A stretch of 64,000 nt of DNA from NCBI RefSeq assembly GCF_900142925.1, contig NZ_FRCN01000019.1:56282-120281 (forward strand). The letters are read 5' to 3'. The translations under genes were made by a program, and so were the position numbers. The number at the start of each line of letters is the position of its first letter. Positions within the stretch are counted from its first letter, which is position 1. Below the pieces are notes generated by a model that saw nothing but the letters and a program-made list of their open reading frames with translations, was not told the DNA's origin and did not search any database. The DNA comes from Chitinophaga sp. CF418 (GTDB lineage Bacteria > Bacteroidota > Bacteroidia > Chitinophagales > Chitinophagaceae). Positions 8,234-17,629 of the stretch are shown one piece after another.

Positions 8234-11200
8234 ATGAAGCAGACCTTACTACTTCTACTGGCATTGCTATGTCTGAAAGTGCATGCCGCCGACACATCCA
8301 CGCAGATCACCTATACAGGGAAAGATGTTCCGCTGAAAAAGATCTTTTCCGTTATTAAAGAACAAACAGGATATGTATTTTTTTATCGCAATGAAGACAT
8401 TGCTGACGTCAGACCAGTCACTGTTTCATTTAATAAAACATCCCTGGAAGCTGTACTGAACACTGTCCTGAAAGGTCAGCAGTTACAGTATGCGATACAG
8501 GGCAATACCATCGTCATCAGCAGAAAAAAGAACCTTCAGTCTCCAACTATTGATGACGCGTCTCCTCCGGCTGATACCAGCATACAGGGTAGGGTCGTGA
8601 ACACCAAGGGAGAACCACAGCCTGGCGCCACTGTCCTGATCAAAGGGACCAAACGCGGTACAACGGCCAATGAGAATGGTGTATTCACTTTGCGAAATGT
8701 TCCTGATAATGCTGTCTTGCTCATATCTGCCCTCGGACTGAAGGCAAGAGAAGTACTGGTAACAGGCGTTACAGGCCCGCTGACAGTAACACTGGAAAGC
8801 GGAACAGAAGCGCTGAGTGAAGTAGTGGTGGTGGGATATGGACAGGTAAAGAAGAGCGACCTGACCGGCGCTGTTGCTACCGTACCGGTGGGAGAGATCA
8901 AAAAAGTAGCAGTGACATCACTGGACCAGGCCATACAGGGACGTGTGGCGGGCGTACAGGTAACACAGAACTCCGGTTCACCCGGAGGCTCTACCACTAT
9001 CCGCATCCGTGGTGGTAACTCTATCCAGGGCGATAATGAACCACTATATGTAATAGACGGTGTGCCCTTCAAGAATGGCGGCGCTGAAAGCGGCTCCAGC
9101 TTTAATGTGCTCAGTACCCTGAACCCGGGAGATATTGAGTCTATGACCATCCTGAAAGATGCTTCTTCCACCGCTATCTATGGTTCCCGTGGCTCCAACG
9201 GTGTAGTGATCATCACCACCAAGCGGGGCAAGGCAGGAAAAACGATCATCAGTTTTGATACCTACTACGGTACGCAGAATGTACGTCGCAAATACCCGGT
9301 GCTGAACGCAAAAGAATATGCTGCTTTTGTAAATGAAGCCAATACCAACGATGGTCTGCCGCCTGTTTATACACCCCAGCAGGTGGACGCTTTCGGCGAA
9401 GGCACCGACTGGCAGGATGAGATCTTCCGCAGGGCGCCTATCTCCAATTACCAGCTGTCTATGAGTGGTGGTGATGAGAAAACACAGTTTGCTGTATCTG
9501 CCGGTTATTTTACACAGAAAGGGATCGTGGAGCATTCTGATTTCAACAGGTATTCTTTCCGTGTCAACCTGGACAGGAAGATCAGCAATAAGATCAAGGT
9601 AGGGAACAGTCTCACCATCAATCGTACTGCTACTAACCAATCCCGCACAGACGGCGCCCTGGGTAGCGGCGGACTGGTCACCATGGCTGCATTACAGTTC
9701 CCTCCCTTGCTGAAGGTGCGTAATACAGACGGCTCTTACCTGATGACGGATCCTGCACTCAATTTTACGGCCGATAATCCTGTAGCCCTGGCATTCGACA
9801 GTAAGAACAAGAACACCGCCTACCGCTTTTTCGGGAACATTTTCGGCGAATACCAGATCATAGAGGGACTGACATTAAAGGTGTTGTTTGGCATTGACGG
9901 CATCCTGCAGAAACAGGACAGCTACCTGCCCAGAAGTGTGGCCAGCGGCCTTGCACAGGGCGGTGTAGGATCTATTTACAACGAACAGTCTGTTACCTGG
10001 TTGAATGAAAACCTGCTTACCTACTCCCGTATTTTCAATAAGGTGCATAGCTTTTCCGCACTGATAGGATATACACAACAGGAAAACCATACAGAGAACG
10101 ACTATGCATCTTCCCGAAGTTTCGTGAATGATATTCTTGGTACAGGCAATCTGGGCACCGGCGCTGTGGCCATTACCCCGGGTTCAGGTGTTGGTGGCTG
10201 GGGATTGGTGTCCTACCTGGGAAGGATCAATTATGGTTATCGCGATAAATACCTGCTGACAGTCTCCTTTCGTGCAGATGGTTCTTCCCGTTTTGGCGTC
10301 AATAACCGCTTTGGTTTCTTCCCTTCAGGTGCGGTGGCATGGAAGGCATCGGAAGAACCTTTCCTGAGAAATAACAGGACCATCAGCGATCTGAAACTGC
10401 GTGCCACCTACGGTACTACAGGAAACCAGGATGGTATCGGTAATTACCCTGCTTACTCTTTACTGGGCACACAGAATTATGTACTGGGCAACAACATCTC
10501 CACAGGCCTGGGGCCCAGTCAGATCGCCAACCCTGACCTGTCATGGGAGAAAACGGCACAGGCGGATGCCGGTATTGATCTGGGGCTGTTCAACAACCGT
10601 GTTGTGATCACCGCAGATGCCTATTTGAAAAAGACGAGCGACCTGTTGCTCAATGTAACGATCCCCGGTTCTTCCGGTTATTCCAGCGCCATCAGGAACC
10701 TTGGTAAGGTACAGAACAAGGGCATTGAACTGAGCCTGTCTACTGTCAATATAGACGGTGCCTTCAGATGGACGACAGACATCAACTATGTAGCCAATCG
10801 TAATAAAGTGCTGAACATAGGGAAGACACCGCAGATCTTTGCCGGCCAGGTAGCTAATATCGCACAGAACGTGAATTCCGGTATCATCCGTGTAGGAGAG
10901 CCCCTGGGTACCTTCTACGGTTACGTGACCAATGGCCTGTACCAGTCAGAAGCAGAACTGGCGGGACTGGCGGATGCCAGCGCAAAGAAGATAGGCGACA
11001 GGAAGTATATGGACCTCAACGGCGACAAGAAGATCGACGATAAGGACAGGAAGATCATTGGCAGCGCACAACCGAAATTCAGCGGTGGTATCAGCAATAC
11101 CTTCTCTTACAAAGGTATTGACCTCACCATTTTCCTGCAGGGAGTATACGGCAACAAGATTTTGAATGCAAACCGCTTTGAACTGGAATACCTGAACGGT

Positions 11201-11566
11201 ACTACGAACCAGGACAGGGATATGCTGGACAGGTGGACACCCACACATACCAATACCGACATTCCCCGTGCAGCTACTACCAGGCCGGCTAACCGCATCT
11301 CTACCCGGCAGATCGAAGATGGTTCTTACCTGCGCCTAAAGAATGTCCGGCTGGGCTATAACCTGCCCGATGCCTGGCTGAAGGCGGCAAAGATCCACTC
11401 CGTACGCCTGTATGTTACTGCACAGAACCTTATCACCTGGACAAAGTACAGTGGGTACGATCCGGAAGTGAATCGCTTCGGACAGGATAGCCGCAGCCAG
11501 GGATTTGACTATGCCAGTTATCCTACCGCCAAAACATTGCTCTTCGGATTAAATATCACCTTGTAA
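8234..11566 (+). CDS. SusC/RagA-type TonB-dependent transporter with STN domain
   Basis: This 1110-residue outer-membrane transporter starts with a signal peptide (1-18). A secretin/TonB short N-terminal (STN) domain follows at about 27-96. A carboxypeptidase-like beta-sandwich spans about 115-190 (IQGRVVNTKGEPQPGATV, then SALGLKAREV). The SusC signature VVVVGYGQVKKSDLTGAV (197-214) opens the plug, and a large beta-barrel fills the rest. The STN domain marks it as a transducer that contacts the FecR protein encoded just upstream, so it both imports substrate and signals its presence. SusD follows 18 bp downstream. The substrate cannot be read from sequence. Confidence 0.95.
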   Translation: MKQTLLLLLALLCLKVHAADTSTQITYTGKDVPLKKIFSVIKEQTGYVFFYRNEDIADVRPVTVSFNKTSLEAVLNTVLKGQQLQYAIQGNTIVISRKKNLQSPTIDDASPPADTSIQGRVVNTKGEPQPGATVLIKGTKRGTTANENGVFTLRNVPDNAVLLISALGLKAREVLVTGVTGPLTVTLESGTEALSEVVVVGYGQVKKSDLTGAVATVPVGEIKKVAVTSLDQAIQGRVAGVQVTQNSGSPGGSTTIRIRGGNSIQGDNEPLYVIDGVPFKNGGAESGSSFNVLSTLNPGDIESMTILKDASSTAIYGSRGSNGVVIITTKRGKAGKTIISFDTYYGTQNVRRKYPVLNAKEYAAFVNEANTNDGLPPVYTPQQVDAFGEGTDWQDEIFRRAPISNYQLSMSGGDEKTQFAVSAGYFTQKGIVEHSDFNRYSFRVNLDRKISNKIKVGNSLTINRTATNQSRTDGALGSGGLVTMAALQFPPLLKVRNTDGSYLMTDPALNFTADNPVALAFDSKNKNTAYRFFGNIFGEYQIIEGLTLKVLFGIDGILQKQDSYLPRSVASGLAQGGVGSIYNEQSVTWLNENLLTYSRIFNKVHSFSALIGYTQQENHTENDYASSRSFVNDILGTGNLGTGAVAITPGSGVGGWGLVSYLGRINYGYRDKYLLTVSFRADGSSRFGVNNRFGFFPSGAVAWKASEEPFLRNNRTISDLKLRATYGTTGNQDGIGNYPAYSLLGTQNYVLGNNISTGLGPSQIANPDLSWEKTAQADAGIDLGLFNNRVVITADAYLKKTSDLLLNVTIPGSSGYSSAIRNLGKVQNKGIELSLSTVNIDGAFRWTTDINYVANRNKVLNIGKTPQIFAGQVANIAQNVNSGIIRVGEPLGTFYGYVTNGLYQSEAELAGLADASAKKIGDRKYMDLNGDKKIDDKDRKIIGSAQPKFSGGISNTFSYKGIDLTIFLQGVYGNKILNANRFELEYLNGTTNQDRDMLDRWTPTHTNTDIPRAATTRPANRISTRQIEDGSYLRLKNVRLGYNLPDAWLKAAKIHSVRLYVTAQNLITWTKYSGYDPEVNRFGQDSRSQGFDYASYPTAKTLLFGLNITL

Positions 11567-11584
11567 GTATTTAACAGCACGTAT

Positions 11585-13009
11585 ATGAAAAAGCTATTTT
11601 TTCTACTGATCTGTACACAAATGTCCTGTAACCTGCTGGACCAGCAACTGGAATCCAGTTTCACGCCGGACAATTTCTATAAGAATGCCGACGATGCCAA
11701 AGCTGCTGTCAGCGCTGCCTATGACCCGATGAAAGGTCAGAATATGTATGACCAGGCCATGTGGGTATTGCAGGACCAGGCTACGGATGACGCAGAATGG
11801 GGCGGAGGCCGCTCTACTGCCAACCAGGCCAAGAATGATGTAGATAAGTATTCCTTTACACCGGCCACCACTACTTTTCAATCAATATGGACTGCTGCAT
11901 ACTCAGGTATCAACAAGGCAAATGCTGTGCTGGCGCGTGTACCGGGCATCAATATGGATACTGCCCTGAAAAGTCAGTACCTGGCGGAGGCTAAGTTTTT
12001 AAGAGGGTTTTATTATTTTACATTAGTGCGCATGTTTGGTGGAGTGCCCATGATCCTGCAGGAAACTACTTCCCTTGATAACCTGGATGTAGCGAGGGCC
12101 ACAGCAGATGAAGTATACCAGCAGGTGATAAAAGACTTTGCTGAAGCAGCGACAGTACTGCCTGTTTCTTATACCGGCGCCAACCTGGGCCGGGCCACGA
12201 GAGGAGCTGCCATCGCTTTCCTGGCCAAGGTGTACTTGACCCGTGAAGACTGGCCCAACGCATCAGCAAAGTGTAAGGAAGTGATGGACCTCGGCGTATA
12301 TGATATCTGGGATAAATTTGAAGATGCATTCCTGATCGCAAATAAGAATGGAAAAGAGGCCGTATTTGAAGTGCAGGCACTGGGTGGTGGTCTGGGAGAA
12401 GGAAGTTATATGCAGGGATATATGCGGCCTAACTTTGATAAGGTGAATGGTATCGCGGGCTTTGGAGATGATCCGGTCACAAAGAACCTATATGATACCT
12501 ACCGTGCTACAGATAAACGTCGTGATGTGACTATCAGGTTGTACGCTGCTACTTCTACGCCTCCGGCTCCTGCCAGCATCACGTTCCCGGCATACGTATA
12601 TAAGTACCGGGATCCTGCCGCGACTGCCAATGGAGAAGGAAGTAACAATTTTCCGGTTATCCGTTATGCAGATGTTTTACTGATGTACGCGGAAGCACTG
12701 AACGAACAGGCTGGCGGTAATCCTGATGCTTTTAATGCCGTCAACCGCCTTCGCAGGCGCGCCGGTATTCCAGCGCTGGAATCTACATTAGGACAGGCGC
12801 AGTTCCGAGATAGTGTGCTACTGGAAAGAAGACTGGAGCTGGCCTTTGAAGGGCACCGCTGGTATGACCTGGTGCGCACCAAACGGCTGATCAGCGCCAT
12901 GAAAGCACAGAACCCATCCATCGTTGTGAGTGAAAGACATTATTTGTACCCGATCCCCCAGACAGAGATCGATGTAAATACCAGGCTGAAACAAAACCCG
13001 GATTATTGA
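11585..13009 (+). CDS. SusD/RagB-family substrate-binding lipoprotein
   Basis: This is a 474-residue surface lipoprotein that forms the lid of the SusC transporter. A short hydrophobic leader ends at a cysteine in QMSCNLLDQ (Cys15), the probable lipidation site. The SusD helical TPR-like core and the C-terminal signature region (NAVNRLRRRAGIP, then LLERRLELAFEGHRWYDLVR) are clear. That last motif is diagnostic of the family. Length is at the short end of normal. It follows SusC directly and precedes the SGNH hydrolase and FAD oxidoreductase genes, which probably process the imported compound. Confidence 0.95.
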   Translation: MKKLFFLLICTQMSCNLLDQQLESSFTPDNFYKNADDAKAAVSAAYDPMKGQNMYDQAMWVLQDQATDDAEWGGGRSTANQAKNDVDKYSFTPATTTFQSIWTAAYSGINKANAVLARVPGINMDTALKSQYLAEAKFLRGFYYFTLVRMFGGVPMILQETTSLDNLDVARATADEVYQQVIKDFAEAATVLPVSYTGANLGRATRGAAIAFLAKVYLTREDWPNASAKCKEVMDLGVYDIWDKFEDAFLIANKNGKEAVFEVQALGGGLGEGSYMQGYMRPNFDKVNGIAGFGDDPVTKNLYDTYRATDKRRDVTIRLYAATSTPPAPASITFPAYVYKYRDPAATANGEGSNNFPVIRYADVLLMYAEALNEQAGGNPDAFNAVNRLRRRAGIPALESTLGQAQFRDSVLLERRLELAFEGHRWYDLVRTKRLISAMKAQNPSIVVSERHYLYPIPQTEIDVNTRLKQNPDY

Positions 13010-13135
13010 GCGTATTTAACGCCGGGTTTATGACAGGATAACCGGAGCCGTGTAACGGGAGACTGTTACGCATGGTTCTAACAGCATTCCGGACCGGGAT
13101 GTCCGGGTTTACTTACTGAGCAGAAACACGATTAT

Positions 13136-13888
13136 ATGCAAAGACGAACATTTTTACAGGCAGGATTACTCGCCACTTCTTTTTCACTTCCGGGGAAATA
13201 TGCACTTGCTTCCCTTCCTCCGCAGGCTGCATCGCAGTCCGCGGGAAATGCTGAACCCTCATTGGTGATCAATTCCGGCATCGGCGGAAACAATACAGTA
13301 GAGATGCTGGCAAGGATAGACAAGGATTGCCTGTCCCACCACCCGGACCTTACTGTACTCATGGCCGGCACCAATGATATGAACAGTATGAAACATGTGC
13401 CGCTGAAAGACTATGAAAAGAACATGCGTGATATGGTGGAGATGATCACTAAGACCGGTAGTAAAGTATTACTGATGACCATCCTGCCTGCTTATGAGCC
13501 TTATCTGTATACCCGCCATCCGAAGGCGTTTTATGATCCGGAAGGGTATGTGGCAAGGAGGAACGCTGTAAATGAGGTGATCGCTAAAATAGCTGCGGAC
13601 ACCGGTCAGACCTTGCTTGACATGGGACATGTATTTGAACGTGCAGGCAATATTGGCAAAGAAAAGGACAGTCTCATCCAGAATGAACTGAACAGCGGAA
13701 AAACAGATGGTGTTCATCCCACACCGGAAGGCTACCGCCTGATGGGCGTGGTGGTGTATGATTGTATCATCCAGCGGCAACTACCGCATAAAAGAATAGT
13801 ATGCTTCGGAGACAGCATCACCCACGGTGACGGTGGTACTGAAGGGCATAGTTATCCGGCATATCTTAAAAAGTTACTGGTTCCATAA
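13136..13888 (+). CDS. SGNH/GDSL hydrolase with circularly permuted block order
   Basis: The 250-residue protein is a probable exported esterase. The leader MQRRTFLQAGLLATSFSLPG looks like a twin-arginine signal (RR at 3-4) ending near Ala25. After it come block II (NSGIGGNN, 46-53), block III (MAGTND, Asn80) and block V (DGVHPTPEGY, Asp191/His194). Block I with the nucleophile lies at the very end: CFGDSITHGDGG, Ser227. SGNH enzymes normally begin with block I, so the order here is permuted, with the old N-terminal strand and helix moved to residues 216-250. All four catalytic blocks are present once, so the enzyme should be active. It sits between susD and the FAD oxidoreductase gene, which suggests deacylation of the imported substrate. 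Confidence 0.85.
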   Translation: MQRRTFLQAGLLATSFSLPGKYALASLPPQAASQSAGNAEPSLVINSGIGGNNTVEMLARIDKDCLSHHPDLTVLMAGTNDMNSMKHVPLKDYEKNMRDMVEMITKTGSKVLLMTILPAYEPYLYTRHPKAFYDPEGYVARRNAVNEVIAKIAADTGQTLLDMGHVFERAGNIGKEKDSLIQNELNSGKTDGVHPTPEGYRLMGVVVYDCIIQRQLPHKRIVCFGDSITHGDGGTEGHSYPAYLKKLLVP

Positions 13889-13909
13889 AACAGATTTAAA
13901 CCCACAGTT

Positions 13910-15541
13910 ATGAAGCATCTAGTTACAGTATTATTCTTTTGTTTGTTATACCTTATGCAGGCCCGGGCACAGACGCCGGTGGAGGCCGACGTCGTGATCT
14001 ATGGTGGTACTTCCGCCGCCATTACAGCAGCAGTACAGGTGAAGAAGATGAACAGATCAGTCGTGATAGTATCGCCGGATAAACACCTGGGCGGTTTATC
14101 TTCCGGAGGACTGGGCTTTACCGATACAGGGAATAAATCAGTCATCGGTGGCCTTGCACGTGAATTCTATCACCGTGTATACCTGCATTATCAACAGCCT
14201 TCCGCATGGAACTGGCAGCCACAATCCGAATACGGCAACAAAGGACAGGGCACGCCTGCGATGGACGGATCCGAACGTACCATGTGGATCTTCGAACCAC
14301 ATGTGGCCGAGCAGGTGTTTGAAGATTTTGTCAAAGAGAACAACATCAAGATATACCGGGACGAATGGCTGGACCGTGATAAAGGAGTAACTAAAAAAGG
14401 ACAAAAGATCATTGCCATCAAAACACTGAGCGGTAAAACATTCCGCGGTAAGATGTTCATTGATGCTACCTATGAAGGCGATCTGATGGCAGCTGCCAAA
14501 GTATCCTACCGTGTAGGAAGAGAAGCTAACAGCGAGTATAATGAAACCTGGAATGGTGTGCAGACAGGCGTGTTTCACCATGGTCATTATTTTAAGAAAC
14601 CTGTTAGCGCGTATAAGGTGCCGGGGGATGCTAACAGTGGTTTATTGCCACTTATTTCATCACAGCCGCCGGGAGAAAAGGGCAGTGGCGACAAGCGGAT
14701 ACAGGCCTATTGCTTCCGTATGTGCCTGACCGATCTTCCTGCTAACCGTATTCCCTTTGTACGTCCGGAAGGATATGATTCCACACAGTATGAATTGCTG
14801 GTGAGAGTGTTTAAGAACGGCTGGGAAGAAGCGTTCAATAAATACGATCCTATTCCTAACCATAAGACAGACGTTAATAACCACGGGCCATTCAGCACCG
14901 ATTATATCGGTATGAACTATGATTACCCGGATGCATCTTATGAAAAGAGAAAAGAGATCATTGCAGCACATGCCACTTATCAGAAAGGGCTGTTATACTT
15001 TATGGCTACTGATCCACGGGTACCGGATGATATCCGTACACATATGAATAAATGGGGATTGTCAGGGGATGAATTCAAAGATAACGGCAACTGGCCGCAC
15101 CAGTTATATATCCGGGAAGCCCGTCGTATGGCAGGTATGGAAACAATGACAGAACATGAAGTGCTGGGTAAGAAACAGGCCGCTAATCCTGTTGGTATGG
15201 GCTCTTATACACTGGATTCGCATAACACACAACGATATGTACAGGAAGATGGCACTGTACAGAATGAAGGAGATGTCGGCATACATGTACCTGAGCCTTA
15301 CCGTATCAGTTATGGAGCTATTGTACCGAAGAAAGGGGAATGTGAGAACCTGCTGGTACCAGTATGTGTGTCCTGTACGCATATTGCCTATGGCAGTATC
15401 AGGATGGAGCCGGTGTTCATGATATTGGGCCAGAGCGCTGCCACAGCTGCCATTCAGGCGATTGATGCAAAGAAAGCTGTGCAGGATATTAATTACGGGC
15501 AGCTGAAGGCACAGCTGCTGAAAGATAAACAGCGGCTGTAA
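13910..15541 (+). CDS. Exported FAD-dependent oxidoreductase
   Basis: The 543-residue flavoprotein has a signal peptide (about 1-21, ending ARAQ). Its Rossmann nucleotide-binding region DVVIYGGTSAAITAAV (27-42) is followed by GGLSSGGLGFTD, as in the FAD_oxidored family found in polysaccharide-utilisation loci. The Rossmann turn is GGTSAA rather than strict GxGxxG, which is common in this family. A mid-protein segment (RVGREANSEYNETWNG) and a C-terminal segment (GSIRMEPVFMILGQSAATAA) fit substrate- and FAD-binding elements. It is the last gene of the sigma/FecR/SusCD locus, 21 bp after the hydrolase gene. Its substrate is unknown, and a sugar or small phenolic oxidation is only a guess. Confidence 0.88.
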   Translation: MKHLVTVLFFCLLYLMQARAQTPVEADVVIYGGTSAAITAAVQVKKMNRSVVIVSPDKHLGGLSSGGLGFTDTGNKSVIGGLAREFYHRVYLHYQQPSAWNWQPQSEYGNKGQGTPAMDGSERTMWIFEPHVAEQVFEDFVKENNIKIYRDEWLDRDKGVTKKGQKIIAIKTLSGKTFRGKMFIDATYEGDLMAAAKVSYRVGREANSEYNETWNGVQTGVFHHGHYFKKPVSAYKVPGDANSGLLPLISSQPPGEKGSGDKRIQAYCFRMCLTDLPANRIPFVRPEGYDSTQYELLVRVFKNGWEEAFNKYDPIPNHKTDVNNHGPFSTDYIGMNYDYPDASYEKRKEIIAAHATYQKGLLYFMATDPRVPDDIRTHMNKWGLSGDEFKDNGNWPHQLYIREARRMAGMETMTEHEVLGKKQAANPVGMGSYTLDSHNTQRYVQEDGTVQNEGDVGIHVPEPYRISYGAIVPKKGECENLLVPVCVSCTHIAYGSIRMEPVFMILGQSAATAAIQAIDAKKAVQDINYGQLKAQLLKDKQRL

Positions 15542-15582
15542 AAGCTAAGTTCAATATCAGTGAAGATATAGCTGCCGGAACA

Positions 15583-16782
15583 TTACAGGGCCTGTTCAAA
15601 GAAGGCGCAGCTTCCGCCAGTCCAGTTCTGTGGCTTACCTTGTGATACACCGATCATTTTGCTCTTGCTGATCCTGGCAAGATTATGCACAAGTAAAGGT
15701 GCAGGACTGCTGTCCGGCCATATGTACATCATGCGTATCTCACAATAGGCAGGGCCTTCCGGTGTTTCCACGGCGGGAGCATATTGCACTTTATGTTGCA
15801 GGATCCAGTTCTCCGGGTCGGAGATCTTATCCAGGTCTTCCTGTGTTACATCTATCAGCACGCCTTGTCCTGCAAAAGAGAAAAGCGGCTTGAGTACATA
15901 GTTTTCCAGGTCGGTAGGTATGACAGGCAGTTCATGCAGGAACCAGCTTTTAGGGGCATATTCACTGTGAATGAATGGCAATATATATTTACTGATGCGG
16001 TAGAACCAGTTAGGATGTGTGATCCATTCTACCTCCAGATCCTGGAAGAGATGTACATGTTTACCCAGTAATTCCTGATGCCGGCGCAAGTCGTCAAATA
16101 TGATGCGGTTATAGATACGTTTGATCTGTATACGTTTACCATCCAGCTCATAGTATAGTTTCTTACCCTCCTGGATCAGTTCTGTGACACAGACAGTTTT
16201 GATACCCAGCTTATGTTCGGTATAATAGAAGTCTATCCTTGTTTTTTGTTCCCGTGGTTTCACCTCCAGGAGCACTACTTCTTCCGGCTCACAGGGTCCG
16301 ATAATAACCTCTTTCAGCAATTCAAAATAGGACCTTGCATTCAGGCCGTTGAAGAAATTGCAGAGTGTATCAGGAATGGTAAAGTGTGTCCTGAACTGAC
16401 GCGCCATCAGTTCCTGGAAGGCATATAAAGAGGGAAATCCCTGGAGCTCTATCAGTTTGGGTGTCAGGTTGCCCTCTTCATCACGGCATACGGCAAAATC
16501 AATGACCATGAAGTGGGGATGGTCATTTTCATGTGGTACTTTCAGTTCAGGGGGAATGGCATCCCTCGTTTGCTGTTTGAAATCCGGATGGAGGATGACA
16601 GCAACAATTTCATCACAGGCTTGCTGTATTCTGGCTGTCAGTTGCGCAGGAATGAATACAGGTGTCTCAGCCACTTTAAAGGCGGGTGCTTCTCCTGCCT
16701 CCGCTGCAATACCTGAAAGGAACTTCAGGTACTGGCGTTGTGTGAACTGATGATTGTATGTGGTACGTATTGAGGGGATCAT
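15583..16782 (-). CDS. ATP-grasp-like ligase with permuted (glutathione synthetase-like) motif order
   Basis: I did not recognise this 399-residue protein by name. Two segments resemble ATP-grasp catalytic elements. One is MVIDFAVCRDEEGNLTPKL followed by IELQG (92-115), with acidic residues Asp95 and Glu112 that look like metal ligands. The other is YVLKPLFSFAGQGVLI (295-310), with Lys298 in a glycine-rich ATP loop, and then CEIRMMYIW near the end. In normal ATP-grasps the lysine loop precedes the acidic metal site. The reverse order seen here is that of eukaryotic-type glutathione synthetase. It is the last gene of the minus-strand ligase cluster and starts 2 bp after the amidotransferase stop, so translation is probably coupled. 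A peptide- or amide-forming ligase is inferred, not shown. Confidence 0.6.
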   Translation of the reverse strand: MIPSIRTTYNHQFTQRQYLKFLSGIAAEAGEAPAFKVAETPVFIPAQLTARIQQACDEIVAVILHPDFKQQTRDAIPPELKVPHENDHPHFMVIDFAVCRDEEGNLTPKLIELQGFPSLYAFQELMARQFRTHFTIPDTLCNFFNGLNARSYFELLKEVIIGPCEPEEVVLLEVKPREQKTRIDFYYTEHKLGIKTVCVTELIQEGKKLYYELDGKRIQIKRIYNRIIFDDLRRHQELLGKHVHLFQDLEVEWITHPNWFYRISKYILPFIHSEYAPKSWFLHELPVIPTDLENYVLKPLFSFAGQGVLIDVTQEDLDKISDPENWILQHKVQYAPAVETPEGPAYCEIRMMYIWPDSSPAPLLVHNLARISKSKMIGVSQGKPQNWTGGSCAFFEQAL

Positions 16783-16784
16783 TG

Positions 16785-17612
16785 TTATAAAGAGCGTTTA
16801 AAAATAGCATTATCAAGAAAAGCCGGTATAAAAGCATCATGGGTCAGCATGATCTTATCCGGGTCAGAAAGGTGCGCCAGCATGCCGTAGTATTTTTCCG
16901 CGCCGTAGTTAGTAATAACCTGGTTCTTCTTTTCCTGTTGCAACAGGTACATGCGCATGCCTGCTGCATCTGCTTCAGGATGGAATTGTGTACCCAGGCA
17001 GTAATCGCTGAAACGGATGGCCATGGTAGCGCGTTCCAGTGGTACATGCGGACGTTCTTTCTCAATAGCCAGCACCTGTGCACCGATAGCTTCCATCTTT
17101 TGTTGATTCAGCTCGATGACCTGCCAGTTGCGGCTATCAACGATATAATAAGGCTCAGGCAGTTCGCTGAATACCAGTTCCTGCTCACCGGCAGCTGTTT
17201 TGTGCACAGGAAAGACGCCAAATGCCGGAGACCTGCGGCGGCATACATTGCCTAATCCGAGATAGCGGCACATCAGCTGAAAACTGTGGCAGATCAGTAA
17301 TACCTGTTTTTTATCATTAGAGGTTGCATTCCATTCCCTGATGCCTTCCATGAGGTGGAAGTAATGTTGTTCCCATTCACTGCCTTCGCTATCCAGCGGA
17401 CTACCAGGACCGCCGGTAGAGATGTAGATGTCGTAGTTTAGATCTGGCACCTGTTGCTGCACCCTCACCTCATATTCATGAAATTCAAGTTGCAGCGCAT
17501 GTCTTTCAGCATAGCTGGTCAATATTTCCCTGATGCAGCGCATGCCTTCATTAGGGACCTGTTCATACATATCCAGAACTGCTACTTTCCAGTGCTGCTT
17601 ATTCGGAATCAT
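16785..17612 (-). CDS. Class I glutamine amidotransferase-like protein
   Basis: This 275-residue protein has the GATase1 triad: Cys108 in LLICHSFQLM, and His211 with Glu213 in GTQFHPEAD. STGGPGSPLD (65-74) forms the oxyanion region. The nucleophile elbow reads ICHSFQ instead of the usual GxCxGxQ. There is no fused synthetase domain, so ammonia or a released amine must pass to a partner, or the protein may instead hydrolyse a gamma-glutamyl bond as free-standing GATase1 proteins do. It lies between the GCS2 ligase gene (17 bp upstream) and the permuted ATP-grasp gene (2 bp downstream), so a shared pathway is likely. Confidence 0.85.
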   Translation of the reverse strand: MIPNKQHWKVAVLDMYEQVPNEGMRCIREILTSYAERHALQLEFHEYEVRVQQQVPDLNYDIYISTGGPGSPLDSEGSEWEQHYFHLMEGIREWNATSNDKKQVLLICHSFQLMCRYLGLGNVCRRRSPAFGVFPVHKTAAGEQELVFSELPEPYYIVDSRNWQVIELNQQKMEAIGAQVLAIEKERPHVPLERATMAIRFSDYCLGTQFHPEADAAGMRMYLLQQEKKNQVITNYGAEKYYGMLAHLSDPDKIMLTHDAFIPAFLDNAIFKRSL

Positions 17613-17629
17613 ACTGCAAAGTTACGGGT

